In this document: positions 1 to 9,636 of the stretch, piece after piece
Position numbering within the stretch: position 1 is the stretch's first letter
Layout of the letters: every line of letters begins with the position of its first letter
Source of the DNA: Promethearchaeota archaeon
Lineage (GTDB): Archaea; Asgardarchaeota; Lokiarchaeia; Sigyniarchaeales; SOKP01
Direction: 5' to 3'
DNA: 64,000 bases
Assembly (NCBI GenBank): GCA_016840165.1
Contig: JAEOSU010000072.1
Coordinates: 186,001-250,000 of the forward strand
Notes under the pieces: model-generated
Seen by the model: the letters and a program-made list of their open reading frames with translations, nothing else
Database searches by the model: none
What the model was told of the DNA's origin: nothing
Program-made: the position numbers and the translations under genes

Positions 1-9
1 GGCTTTGTT

Positions 10-3000
10 GTGGATTTATATCTCGTTGTCTTGATAACTGGAATTATAGTCTTTGCATTTCTATTATTCCTAAATAATGTTGCCAAATATTTGAGTCTCA
101 CATCAAGAACAATTGAAATCATAAAAATGTTTCAACTCATTAACTGGATGATTGTTTGTGTTCTATCGAGTTGGCAAGTGTTTCTTTTTATAGATGGATT
201 GTTCCATGTGATACTTCTTCCAGAAATTAGCATTGCCATATCGGTTATCTTCTTTTTACTAATAAATCTCATTAATTTACCGTTATTAGAAAGTTTCAAG
301 CAAATTGTATTTGAAAATAGAAAAAGTAGATATGATTACTATAAGATTTACAAAATTTATGAATATAACAAGAATGTCATTTACTTTGGTTTGATCTTTG
401 CCATTTCTTTCTTAATAAGTTTATTGCCTCGACAATTTGGTTTGTATTCAATTATCTTTATAGAAGAATCATTCATTTTTCCCTTATTGATTCAAATTGC
501 TATTCTAACGTTGTTTAGTTTATTACTAATGCACATAAAAATATCCTCCTTTAAAATTGAATTTGTAAAAGTCAAGTTAATCCTAGAGATGATATGCTGG
601 TTTTGTTTAAAGATAATTATTTGCTTATTTGTGATATTGTTTTCAGTACAAATCTCTGTAATTAATCGAATATTTTTGGGAGTATTGGTTTTTTCAATCT
701 TAAGCCCCATTAGTGTATACTATCTCAATGAAAAATTTATCATTTTAGAGCCATCGATAAAAAGGATGAAACAAGGAATTCTTGCTTTATTTTTGGTTTC
801 TATTATAAGCTTCTTTGCCGAATTTTATTGGCTTCTTTATTTTGAATTGGCTATAATTGCGATTGATCAATTATATCTTATAATAAATTCTCTATTTATT
901 GTTTATTTGTATCTTAATTTTACTACGATCCATTACAAGCATATTATAGAGGAGGAAAAAAGCATAAGCCTCTATAAATTCTTTGGGATAAATATTTTGC
1001 TTTTAAGCTCGGTGATCTTGATTAATTCTATCTTCTTTCTTTTTTTCTTAATTCTTTTATATTCATTGATTCTATACAATAGGAATCGAAGTATTATATT
1101 TCGCTTAATCATGTATTTAGCTCTTTCAATATTTTGTTTCAATGAATTTATTATCAATTTTGATTCAATCAACTTTTTGAAAACATATTCTGTCAATGAA
1201 TATGGGTTGGTACCTTTCTTAGGATTAGCCTCAATAATGTCTGTTTTAACGTTTTCAATTATTATTAATTCTCGAGGTGAGAATTTTATTGAAAGTCGCT
1301 TATTATATGTTTTAATTTCTTTATTTTCCTACATATCCTTCATAACTTTTACTTCTATTGCACAAATTTATAGCGTCTCACTTTCCGCTTCAGTTCTTCT
1401 GTTATTCTTAGGAATTACTTTACATCTTCAGAGTAATGCAAAATCTAAGTGGTATATAGGTTTATCGATTCTTGTCCTCATTTTTGATTTTGTTTTATTT
1501 CTTTCTGAGACCATATTTTTTACAGGAATTCTCTTTCAAACCTCAAAAACAATATTGAGTTATACTTTAGCCTTCAGTATAACAGAAATTCTGCTAGTAT
1601 TAATTTTCAAATCTAGCTCTGGAAAATTAAGAAAATACTCCTTTTATGGAGCTTTTGGATTATTATTAGCGACTTTACCAACATTTACTTATTTTTTTCT
1701 AATTTCCTTATTTGCTCTTCCATTGTTTGAGCCAATTATCTTTATTATTTCAGTTGATGTTTTCATCTTAGTTTTTTACCTCTCAATCGCGACATATCAG
1801 AAGCAAATATCTTGGCAAGTGTGGAGAACAGGATGGTGGTTATGGATTCTTTGTCCTGTAGCAAATTTTTATATTATTTATGAAAGTCTTGCTGGGATCG
1901 ATCTCTTCACGAGTTCGTTATCTTTCTTTGGTTTATTCAATATTAATGGGTCATTTATAGTTGCTTTAATGATTTGTATAGTGATTTCATTGCCTTTTTG
2001 GTATTCATGGATTAAAAAACATTTCTCTGAAACCTTATTTATTGTCTGGGGTTTAAGCTTATTTGCTTTGTATTGGTTAAGCCAAAATATCTTTGCAAGC
2101 AATATCTTTTTTACTAATTTCTTGTTTGTGGTATTTGCGGTATTTTTACTTATTCCAATATTGTTTTGGATGAAACTGTGGAAATTATTCTCAATATCCT
2201 GGGCTATTTTTTCAATTACCGTAATCAGCTTTTTAATTATTTTATTTAATGCGTTAGGTTTTCTAATTGAGATGAATTATTCGCTCAATATTATTATCTC
2301 TGGCGGCTTCCTCCTCATTGCTTCATTTTTTCCGACCTTACGAGCCCAAAAAAGTTTAATTCTAATTTTTTCTTACGCTATCGTCATAATTGGGACTTTT
2401 CTTTCCGTATTTTATATAAATTATTTCATTTTCCTAAACATTTTCATCGCTTTAGCTATGTCTTTAATAATCATAGGAGCAAGTCTCTTTACTTCTCGAA
2501 TCTTCAAACTTAATCAGTTTATATTTAATACAGTTATCTCAATAGCACTGATTTCTGGTTTATCTTTACTCACATATAGTACTTTTAGTTTAATACCTAA
2601 TTTTGAGTTGGGAGCTCTGTTCTTAACAATGACGGTGGGTGGTCTTTCATTTTTTGTTTTTAATCATTTTAAGATGTTATTAGGAATCAACAAAATAATT
2701 CCCCTAGCAATTCTTTCCCTTGGGCTTTCATTGAGTTTATCCTCTTTTGTTCTTGCATTTTTACCTGGAACTATCTTCTTAGCCGCTACGGTTTTTATTT
2801 CGATAAATATAGCTTTCTTTTATTTCGTTTTATATGAATTGAGATATGTACTATTATATCTGATTCCTATTCCGATTAGCACCTTCTTTCTTGAATTTAT
2901 TGGATTAATTGAGATCTTTCGACCACTTATAGTTTTTATATTAATCGCCTTGATGCTTTATACCACTTCTTTTCAACTAATTTTAAACATATTAAACCCA

Positions 3001-5814
3001 GCTAAATCAAAAAGTGTAGATATCGAATATAAAGGATTATTGAAAATCTATAATGACCAGAAGCGAATTAGAGTAATCAATTTTAGTGCTTTAGTATTAA
3101 ATAGTACTTATTTCTCACTTTTTATAACTCTTATAAGCCCATTGTCTCTTTTATATCAAATCTTAGAATTCCTTATAGTATGGTCTGTTTTAATCCTATT
3201 TAGCTTAAGATACTTTAGAAAATGGAATTTAGATAAAGAATTCATTGATCTAGCATCAATTATTTTTAAATTTTCTTCTATAATTGCTGTATTATTATAT
3301 TTTGAATTGGCATTTTTAGTTTTTGGTATCTTGTTGGAATATTTCTTGTTAGAGCTCCAAATTTGCATTTTAATGAGTTTAATTTTCTATTTCCTTCTTA
3401 GTCTGTTAGATATATATGTTATAAAGAGAGGCCATCGCCATCTTATGCATCTTTTTAATATTGCTGACTATATTTTGATCACAATATTCTTAATTGCATT
3501 TCTAAATCAATTTCTCTTTATTAATACTAATCTCTTGCTATTAATTATTATTTTAATATTATTAATGCAGTTTTATACTAATTATGGAATTTTTAGCTTT
3601 TTAAAGGATTTCGAAAGCCTCGAGAAGACTAAATTAGAAAATATGAAAGAGATTGGTAAGAATATAATTACAAATTTACTATTTCTCGCGATTAGCCTTT
3701 ATGGAGCAAATTTTATCACAAATATGATTCAACAAACATATCCTACAATAAGTATAATTTCTCTCCTTTCATCATATATTATGATATTCTCTATTTTTAT
3801 GTACATCTTTAATATGGTATTCAAAACCAAATATCAAAGAGTTTTAACTAGCTCTTTTTTTATTACTTTTCAAATTCTATTAGCAATTTTCTGGATATCA
3901 TTATTTAGTTTTCTTGATTTACTTACATTATATAGCTTTGCATTATTACTGATTATTGAAACGATATTTACATTTTATTCGGTAAATTTAATAGATAAAT
4001 TACTAAGTGGAAAGATAAAGGAAAATCTTAAGCCTAAAATATACGTCATTTTATCTCTTTTAGTGTATTTTGAATTTTCATTTTTAGTATTCAGCATTGC
4101 TGTAAATTATTTAGATGTATATGGAAGTCTACTTAGTTCACAGATTGCATTATTCATCCTTTCTTTGTTTGAAATAGAACGTATGAAAACAAGAATCATG
4201 CTAATAATTCGATTAATGAGTTACTTTACCATCTCTTTGATGTTATTAGTGATATTAAGCCAATTTTTTATGATTAATCTTAGTTTATTGTATCTAGGTC
4301 TTGCGATATTTACCCTTATGCAGTTTTATAGTAATTATTTATATTATAAGATTAGGAAGGAGATAAAACCTGGAAAAGAATCAATATTTTTAAAATGGAA
4401 AAAATATAGACAAAGAGTTTTAGGAATTAGTTTTTACATTTTATTAATTGTTTACACTACACAGGTTCTTATAGTCATGGGAATGGAATTTCAGCTAATT
4501 TTATTTATTGATAGCTTGATTGCGCATATTTTAATGCTCGGAGATAGTTATTTATTCAAGTTTTTAGGTAAGTATGCTAATATTTTCGTTTTAATCACGT
4601 GGGGATCAATATTTGGCTTTTCATTCCTATATTTTATCACTTGGATCACGATATTCTCGTATTTAATCATTCCAGTTATTATTTTGTTATTATTACTCGA
4701 AATTACGTATTTAAACTTGATAATTCCTTATTCGAAAGTAATTAGAATTGATAAAAATAAGATCAAAAAATTTATTCTATATCTATACTATCTTAATTTT
4801 GTTAGCTGGCCCCTATTTTACATAAATCTTAACATTATACAAGCATTTAACGTGATTCTTTTATCCTTAGGAATATTATCGCTTGAGTTATTAATAGATA
4901 AGAGAATTAAAACAATACCTGATAAAATAAGGAAATGGTTGATTGAAATTGATATAATTTGTTTTGGAGCAATTCTATCCTTGGATATATTTCTCTTCTT
5001 AGAATTTTATGTAGCTCCTAACTTTTCGTTAAATATAAGCTTGGCTTTATTGGTTTTTATGCTTTTCATGGGATATGTAATAAAACCTCTAAAGAGAAAA
5101 AAAATAATCTCCTTCTTATACTGGACATCGATCTTTATTTTATTGAGTTTAATAACCTATAATTTAACCATTTCAGGATTTAGCTGGGGTTTTCTGATTT
5201 TTGGGATCATTTTGTATCCCTTCATCTTTATGTTGGAAGAGTTAAAAATCTTCATCGCAAACCTCGTAACTTTTATAAAAACCTCATTTATTAAGATCAA
5301 AAATGCGATTATTACACTGTATTATAGTACATTGAACTTCATAAAAAGAAATTTCAAATATGTGAAAATTTTGATAAGTCTTGGAATAGGGATATTAATC
5401 GGTCTTACATTCTCTGAATTCGGACTTGGAGTATTAAATATTTACCATTCCGTATTATTAACTCTTGCTATATTTGGTATGTTATTTGGTTTAATTCCTA
5501 GTAAGAAGGTTTCCGATCCGGATGATGTTTTTGAGCAGAAAATGAAACGCTTTATAACTATTTGGATAAGTACCTCTTTATTTATATACGTACTGCTATT
5601 ACCCTATATTGAATCATTTTTATATTCTTTAATACTTATGACCTCATCAATACTGGGGTTGAGTGCGATAGTTCTAATTTTTATTTACCGAAAGGAGAAG
5701 AAACAAAAAATTTCCATAAAGTGGCGCTTTTATACAACAATTATTTCGATAATATTAGTCATAATATGGATAATCCTGATTGTGTTCTGGTATTTTACTG
5801 AAGTACGAATTTGA
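10..5814 (+). CDS. Giant polytopic membrane protein, function unknown (5' end possibly outside window)
   Basis: A 1934-residue protein made almost entirely of hydrophobic helices rich in Leu, Ile and Phe. I judge there to be well over 40 membrane-spanning segments, separated by short loops with a few Lys/Arg. Slightly longer polar stretches lie near residues 100-120, 1000-1020 and 1830-1845. No catalytic motif, nucleotide-binding motif, signal peptide or extracellular domain was recognised. GTG at position 10 is the first usable start, but the frame is open to the window edge, so the gene may begin upstream. It reads outward through a lipid bilayer repeatedly with no family I can name. Large multi-helix membrane proteins of unknown role are seen in Asgard genomes (family knowledge). 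Transport, scaffold or lipid handling are all possible and none is demonstrated. Confidence that it is a real gene is high. Confidence 0.85.
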   Translation: MDLYLVVLITGIIVFAFLLFLNNVAKYLSLTSRTIEIIKMFQLINWMIVCVLSSWQVFLFIDGLFHVILLPEISIAISVIFFLLINLINLPLLESFKQIVFENRKSRYDYYKIYKIYEYNKNVIYFGLIFAISFLISLLPRQFGLYSIIFIEESFIFPLLIQIAILTLFSLLLMHIKISSFKIEFVKVKLILEMICWFCLKIIICLFVILFSVQISVINRIFLGVLVFSILSPISVYYLNEKFIILEPSIKRMKQGILALFLVSIISFFAEFYWLLYFELAIIAIDQLYLIINSLFIVYLYLNFTTIHYKHIIEEEKSISLYKFFGINILLLSSVILINSIFFLFFLILLYSLILYNRNRSIIFRLIMYLALSIFCFNEFIINFDSINFLKTYSVNEYGLVPFLGLASIMSVLTFSIIINSRGENFIESRLLYVLISLFSYISFITFTSIAQIYSVSLSASVLLLFLGITLHLQSNAKSKWYIGLSILVLIFDFVLFLSETIFFTGILFQTSKTILSYTLAFSITEILLVLIFKSSSGKLRKYSFYGAFGLLLATLPTFTYFFLISLFALPLFEPIIFIISVDVFILVFYLSIATYQKQISWQVWRTGWWLWILCPVANFYIIYESLAGIDLFTSSLSFFGLFNINGSFIVALMICIVISLPFWYSWIKKHFSETLFIVWGLSLFALYWLSQNIFASNIFFTNFLFVVFAVFLLIPILFWMKLWKLFSISWAIFSITVISFLIILFNALGFLIEMNYSLNIIISGGFLLIASFFPTLRAQKSLILIFSYAIVIIGTFLSVFYINYFIFLNIFIALAMSLIIIGASLFTSRIFKLNQFIFNTVISIALISGLSLLTYSTFSLIPNFELGALFLTMTVGGLSFFVFNHFKMLLGINKIIPLAILSLGLSLSLSSFVLAFLPGTIFLAATVFISINIAFFYFVLYELRYVLLYLIPIPISTFFLEFIGLIEIFRPLIVFILIALMLYTTSFQLILNILNPAKSKSVDIEYKGLLKIYNDQKRIRVINFSALVLNSTYFSLFITLISPLSLLYQILEFLIVWSVLILFSLRYFRKWNLDKEFIDLASIIFKFSSIIAVLLYFELAFLVFGILLEYFLLELQICILMSLIFYFLLSLLDIYVIKRGHRHLMHLFNIADYILITIFLIAFLNQFLFINTNLLLLIIILILLMQFYTNYGIFSFLKDFESLEKTKLENMKEIGKNIITNLLFLAISLYGANFITNMIQQTYPTISIISLLSSYIMIFSIFMYIFNMVFKTKYQRVLTSSFFITFQILLAIFWISLFSFLDLLTLYSFALLLIIETIFTFYSVNLIDKLLSGKIKENLKPKIYVILSLLVYFEFSFLVFSIAVNYLDVYGSLLSSQIALFILSLFEIERMKTRIMLIIRLMSYFTISLMLLVILSQFFMINLSLLYLGLAIFTLMQFYSNYLYYKIRKEIKPGKESIFLKWKKYRQRVLGISFYILLIVYTTQVLIVMGMEFQLILFIDSLIAHILMLGDSYLFKFLGKYANIFVLITWGSIFGFSFLYFITWITIFSYLIIPVIILLLLLEITYLNLIIPYSKVIRIDKNKIKKFILYLYYLNFVSWPLFYINLNIIQAFNVILLSLGILSLELLIDKRIKTIPDKIRKWLIEIDIICFGAILSLDIFLFLEFYVAPNFSLNISLALLVFMLFMGYVIKPLKRKKIISFLYWTSIFILLSLITYNLTISGFSWGFLIFGIILYPFIFMLEELKIFIANLVTFIKTSFIKIKNAIITLYYSTLNFIKRNFKYVKILISLGIGILIGLTFSEFGLGVLNIYHSVLLTLAIFGMLFGLIPSKKVSDPDDVFEQKMKRFITIWISTSLFIYVLLLPYIESFLYSLILMTSSILGLSAIVLIFIYRKEKKQKISIKWRFYTTIISIILVIIWIILIVFWYFTEVRI

Positions 5815-5881
5815 ACTATACTAAATGAGATAATAATTTAAGGTTAGATTATTTCATAATATAGATAGAAAAAACGAGAAG

Positions 5882-6034
5882 TTATTTAAGATTCTTTTCT
5901 TTCCACTTATTTAAATATTCCCTAAAATCATTTTCATCAAGACCAAGCGCATTTTTTTTGGTTTTAGGTTCTATTTTTGATGGAAATTTTTTAAATCCAA
6001 GACTCCAATCATAATAGGAGATTGCTTTAGACAT
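5882..6034 (-). CDS. Small 50-residue hypothetical protein
   Basis: An ATG-started minus-strand frame of 50 codons with a clean TAA stop. The peptide begins MSKAISYYDW and ends in Lys-rich NKWKEKNLK. It is soluble and mixed in composition, with four aromatic residues near the N-terminus, no Cys and no membrane segment. It fills most of the gap between two plus-strand membrane-protein genes, and the codon choice (AAA, GAT, TTT) looks like that of neighbouring genes. A TATA-like stretch lies about 20 nt upstream on the minus strand. I do not recognise a family. It could be a chance ORF, but the composition looks protein-like. Confidence 0.45.
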   Translation of the reverse strand: MSKAISYYDWSLGFKKFPSKIEPKTKKNALGLDENDFREYLNKWKEKNLK

Positions 6035-6211
6035 AATAAAAAAGTACATATAAGAGAAAATAAATTACTACAGACTGGAAATTTTCTAATAATTCTAATA
6101 TGATCTTTGTTCCTTCTTCCATGTTTACAAAAGTGAAAATCTTTTTCTAAAAATTAATAAGCTTAGGACAAAAATTTTACTGCATACTATTTCTAATAAA
6201 TGTGAAAATAT

Positions 6212-6751
6212 ATGGAAGAGGAAAAACCTAAATTAAATGTAAAGGATTGGATTATTATCAGCACGACGATGATTGGCGTAAATCTAACTATTCTTGCGCT
6301 TATATGGCAGTTCCCTCCAGAAGGGATTTATTCTGCAACCTTATTTTTGATGCTATCGTTTATTTTATTTATCAATAGTGTATCAGCAAATTCGAAGGCA
6401 AATTTTGAAGTTCAATCAGGTAATTCTTCTAAACAAAAAATATTAAAGTTCGTTTCATTCGCGGAATATTCATTTGGGCTTGGATTTACGTTTATAATTA
6501 TTGGATTCTCAATTTTAAGCTACAAGTACCTCCAAGATTTCGTTGGTCAGGATAATATCATGGTTCTAATTATTCCAGCAGCGTTTCTTGTGACAGCATG
6601 GATTATGATAATCATCTATAATGCAATTAATTATTCAGGAAAAGCTCTAAAGGGGATAAGAAGTTTAAAACGTAATTTATGGATGATCATGGAATTTATT
6701 TGTTTAATTATGATTATTCTCGATTTCTTAAACCTTTTCACAATCCCATAA
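6212..6751 (+). CDS. Small multi-pass membrane protein, function unknown
   Basis: A 179-residue protein with a short charged N-terminus (about 12 residues, MEEEKPKLNV) followed by about five hydrophobic segments at roughly residues 13-32, 42-60, 78-102, 112-138 and 155-177. Short polar loops containing Lys lie between helices 2 and 3 and between helices 4 and 5. There is no Cys pair, His cluster or other motif pointing to a cofactor or catalysis. It follows the giant membrane protein in the same orientation but about 400 bp away, so it is probably transcribed separately. No family was recognised, and an inner-membrane role is all the sequence supports. Confidence 0.7.
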   Translation: MEEEKPKLNVKDWIIISTTMIGVNLTILALIWQFPPEGIYSATLFLMLSFILFINSVSANSKANFEVQSGNSSKQKILKFVSFAEYSFGLGFTFIIIGFSILSYKYLQDFVGQDNIMVLIIPAAFLVTAWIMIIIYNAINYSGKALKGIRSLKRNLWMIMEFICLIMIILDFLNLFTIP

Positions 6752-6834
6752 ATCTTTTTTTCTTTATTATAACTCGATATTTAGTAATAAGAAATAGATT
6801 AGAACTAATAATAATAAATAAGGAGGATAAAGGC

Positions 6835-7097
6835 CGAGAAGATGCAAATGAAAACCGAAAGGTATTCATTGCATAAGTATAGTAAGTCTTTACTTGCGTA
6901 AAGGGTTTTCAATGCATTTTCTTCAATCGAAAGTTTGATTCGAGAACCAATCATTCAATTGCTTATCCGAAGATAATGCCTACCTCCCGAGGGAAGTGAG
7001 ACAAGCGCTAAATTAATATACTCGGAAGTATATTTTTTAGCAACAATACATTGCGTTTACTATACAACTTCTCGTTATTCATACGGTAAAGTATGAA
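6835..7097. ncRNA. Candidate structured RNA with many hairpins and a possible pseudoknot
   Basis: A non-coding stretch visibly richer in G+C than its flanks. Outer arms 6835-6841 and 7068-7074 are perfect 7-bp inverted repeats. 6877-6885 pairs perfectly (9 bp) with 7057-7065. 6842-6856 pairs with 6904-6917, with a small internal loop, which would make the 9-bp pairing a pseudoknot. Local hairpins with 4-nt loops lie at 6854-6863 (GAAA loop), 6888-6903, 6963-6976 and 7016-7033. The last is extended by 7007-7012 with 7036-7041. A further 7-bp hairpin is at 7078-7097. Strand is undecided: the minus strand would place a C(UUCG)G loop at 6963-6976 and has a TATA-like box at 7121-7128. I saw no RNase P CR-I/CR-V signature, SRP helix 8 motif or tRNA features. 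Confidence 0.45.
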
Positions 7098-7120
7098 CAA
7101 TATATATATTGAAAAGGACA

Positions 7121-7128
7121 TATTTAAA
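7121..7128 (-). promoter_or_regulatory. TATA-like box for a minus-strand transcript into the structured RNA region
   Basis: The minus strand reads TTTAAATA here. That is about 24 nt upstream of the hairpin that begins the structured stretch, matching usual archaeal TATA-to-start spacing. The gene upstream on this strand (PolB) ends at 7224, so the site lies between a stop codon and the repeat-rich region. It could equally be AT-rich background. Confidence 0.3.
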
Positions 7129-7223
7129 TGAACCTATTAACGGGTTATTATACATTTATGTCGCTGGTTTCGGTTTTTCATTTTTTTTAGTCGGAATCAG
7201 CGAAGAATTAAAGATGATTTTTA

Positions 7224-9635
7224 TCATTCACTTAGGAAACAGGATAAATTTTTCTGAATGAACTTGTGATTATCTTTATCATTCAAGAATTCGTCTAATT
7301 CGGGAAATTTTATAGGAAACAGGTTTTCGAATGCTCTCTTAAGGATTTCAACGTACTTTTTCGTATCATAATGATGTCGTTTTTCATCATAGAGATCCAA
7401 GAGGATGACTTTTCTTTCTGGAAAGGCCGGATCTGCGCCAGCATCGAGGATGATATAGCGTACATTTTTCCCAGCCGATGTAACAACCCCAGAATTTTCC
7501 AATTGTCTTGCTGCAACAGCTTGATATGAATTTACTTTATATTTTGATGGTTTTCGAGAGATTCTTTGGCGAATGGTGAGATCCTCCTTCGAAAGATTAC
7601 CTTTTTTAATTCGATCCACATACTTATAGAATAATTCTTTAGCTTGGGGAATTCTTCTTTTGAATTCTTCGACCGATATTGCCCCTTTAAATACATCAAT
7701 AAACGAATATTGAGCATCTTTTACTATTTTTGGAATATCTCTCCGTCGAACCTCTATGCCTCGTACCTTGATCTCATTGTTGCTTTTAATCCCCCAGTAG
7801 TGACTCAATGCCGGAACATCCGGCTCTGCTCGAGAGGGTAAGAACACAATAACATTAAATCTTCCATCCCAGCTCATGGGAATTTTAGTCTCTTCAGTGA
7901 TTTGTTGAGCGAGCTTTTTCGTTACTTTTTCAAACTCTTCTGGACTTCTATTTTCCATATCCTGAAGCCACATGGAGTCAACAATCCCGTGAATTACTTT
8001 GCAGCCAAATTGTTTTGCAATCTCGGCAGAGCGCATAAGAAATTCACGAGCAAATGCACAAACTGTTTGATGGGCTTCTATTTTGCCGAAACGCGCATTT
8101 TTAAATCCTAGATATCCAAAACTAACCACTAAAACCCACTTTAACGCTATATCCGTGAACTTATATCGCATCTCTCCGGTTTTTCTTACATGTTCTTTAC
8201 ATTTTAGCCGTTTATTCAAGGGAAGGCTAATTGATTTCGATATGATTCCTTGTCGTTTGGTACAGATGTGAAAATCTAAACCTGGAACTTTTATTCCTGT
8301 TTTGTCGTCTTTGCAGCACTGACAGTTAATCGTTTCCGAAGAGATGTTATAATTGGCCATTAATGAAGGATACATTGAGGAAAAGTCCAATTCTACAACT
8401 TGATCAAAAATACCGATTTGTGGCTCAAAAATGTGACCGCCTCGATCACTTCGAATAAGATCCAAACCACTATTAAACTCTTCGGGGCTTTTTTTAAAAG
8501 GGGGAATCAAATGCTCTAGCTTATATGCATAATAATACTGGATTGACTGAAGTGCGCCTCCAATTGTGATACGACTTAGCCTTTGTAGGGAAACACGGGA
8601 AATACGAGCCACTTCAATGACACCAGGTATATTTCCTTCCGTAAAATGAAGGCTGGCATATGAGTTAGTATCCAAGTGAAATCGGCCCGAGAAATAGACT
8701 TGTGTTTTTGAGCGCCTTCGTATAATGCCATAGGACATATAGTGATCGGAACTTCCAGAGAGCTTGAAGATACAATCTGCTAATGGGGTTTTGTCTCGAG
8801 AAAAATATAATTCTTTTTTTATACGATGAACTGATGCTCTTGCCGCTAGATAAGGAAATAAAAACTCATCTCCTTTTTGAGTAAGGATAATGTCAGGATC
8901 CAGTTTCTCAACTACAAGGGAGAGCTCTTTTATATTTTCCGCCTCATCACCATTATTAATAACGATCTTTCTTTTTTTATAGCCATCTGCCCGAGGGACG
9001 TTATCTTCGTCGTTTTCAACGATACTTATTTCGGCAAAAGCCATTGGATCGTCATAATAATATCTGATTCCTCTTTGCTGCACCTTTACATCCAGCCAAA
9101 TCGCTTTTAGAGGAGGGAGATCATAAAATAGTTGCTCATTATCATCGTTAAGAGTAAGGGAAAGTAAGTTCATGATCTCAACTCCGGTTTTCTTATCTTT
9201 CTTTATTTCTACCTTGAATTCACAGAGCGAGATTGGAAACAAATCTTTGACATAATAATACATCTGAGCAATGGGTAGGTCGATATTATAGAGGATGAAA
9301 AGCCCTATTTCATCGACCATTCGAATTACTTTTTTGAAAGCAGAAGGTTTTATTACAGAAATCCCAAGTAGTTTAGTTTTCTTATGATCTTCTAGTTTTA
9401 CATACTTCTCACAGATTCGCACCGACTTTACGTCATGGTTTTGTGCCAGACTGTGCTTAAAGCGCTGTAAATCTTTTCCAGCATTTCTTCTCGGGACCGC
9501 AAAAAACTCTGGAGAAAAGGAATCATGAATCCGCACAATCTTTTGTGTACTAAGTGTCTTTATCCAAAGGATTACTCCTTCACTACAAGTTGAGACATCT
9601 AAAAGCCAACCGGCAAAATTTTGTTCTTTGGACAC
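7224..9635 (-). CDS. Family B DNA polymerase with degraded exonuclease motifs
   Basis: An 803-residue PolB-type protein. Motif A is intact (DFSSMYPS, D417). Motif B is altered: KWVLVVSFGYLG at about 499-510, where Val replaces the usual Asn. Motif C is HGIVDSMW around D553: the second metal-binding Asp of DTD remains while the first is Ile. The proofreading domain looks dead. Exo I reads LDVKV near 181 instead of DxE, and Exo II reads KGDEFLFPYL near 253-262 with the usual Asn and catalytic Asp replaced. No clear Exo III was found. This suggests nucleotide insertion without proofreading, as in a specialised or translesion enzyme, but that is inference. The start is GTG, 1 nt after the stop of the small upstream gene, so the two are probably co-transcribed. 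It is a divergent archaeal PolB, unlikely to be the main replicase. Confidence 0.88.
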   Translation of the reverse strand: MSKEQNFAGWLLDVSTCSEGVILWIKTLSTQKIVRIHDSFSPEFFAVPRRNAGKDLQRFKHSLAQNHDVKSVRICEKYVKLEDHKKTKLLGISVIKPSAFKKVIRMVDEIGLFILYNIDLPIAQMYYYVKDLFPISLCEFKVEIKKDKKTGVEIMNLLSLTLNDDNEQLFYDLPPLKAIWLDVKVQQRGIRYYYDDPMAFAEISIVENDEDNVPRADGYKKRKIVINNGDEAENIKELSLVVEKLDPDIILTQKGDEFLFPYLAARASVHRIKKELYFSRDKTPLADCIFKLSGSSDHYMSYGIIRRRSKTQVYFSGRFHLDTNSYASLHFTEGNIPGVIEVARISRVSLQRLSRITIGGALQSIQYYYAYKLEHLIPPFKKSPEEFNSGLDLIRSDRGGHIFEPQIGIFDQVVELDFSSMYPSLMANYNISSETINCQCCKDDKTGIKVPGLDFHICTKRQGIISKSISLPLNKRLKCKEHVRKTGEMRYKFTDIALKWVLVVSFGYLGFKNARFGKIEAHQTVCAFAREFLMRSAEIAKQFGCKVIHGIVDSMWLQDMENRSPEEFEKVTKKLAQQITEETKIPMSWDGRFNVIVFLPSRAEPDVPALSHYWGIKSNNEIKVRGIEVRRRDIPKIVKDAQYSFIDVFKGAISVEEFKRRIPQAKELFYKYVDRIKKGNLSKEDLTIRQRISRKPSKYKVNSYQAVAARQLENSGVVTSAGKNVRYIILDAGADPAFPERKVILLDLYDEKRHHYDTKKYVEILKRAFENLFPIKFPELDEFLNDKDNHKFIQKNLSCFLSE

Positions 9636-9636
9636 C

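Noticed and set aside
6679..6876. 65-codon plus-strand frame overlapping the end of the small membrane protein and the structured region
   Set aside because: Most of it is a shadow frame of the membrane-protein gene and its remainder runs into the inverted-repeat region; no promoter, SD or protein-like composition.
6830..7100. RNase P RNA, SRP RNA or tRNA cluster as an explanation for the inverted repeats
   Set aside because: No match to the conserved RNase P CR-I/CR-V sequences, the SRP helix-8 loop or a tRNA T-arm with CCA-type acceptor pairing was seen on either strand.
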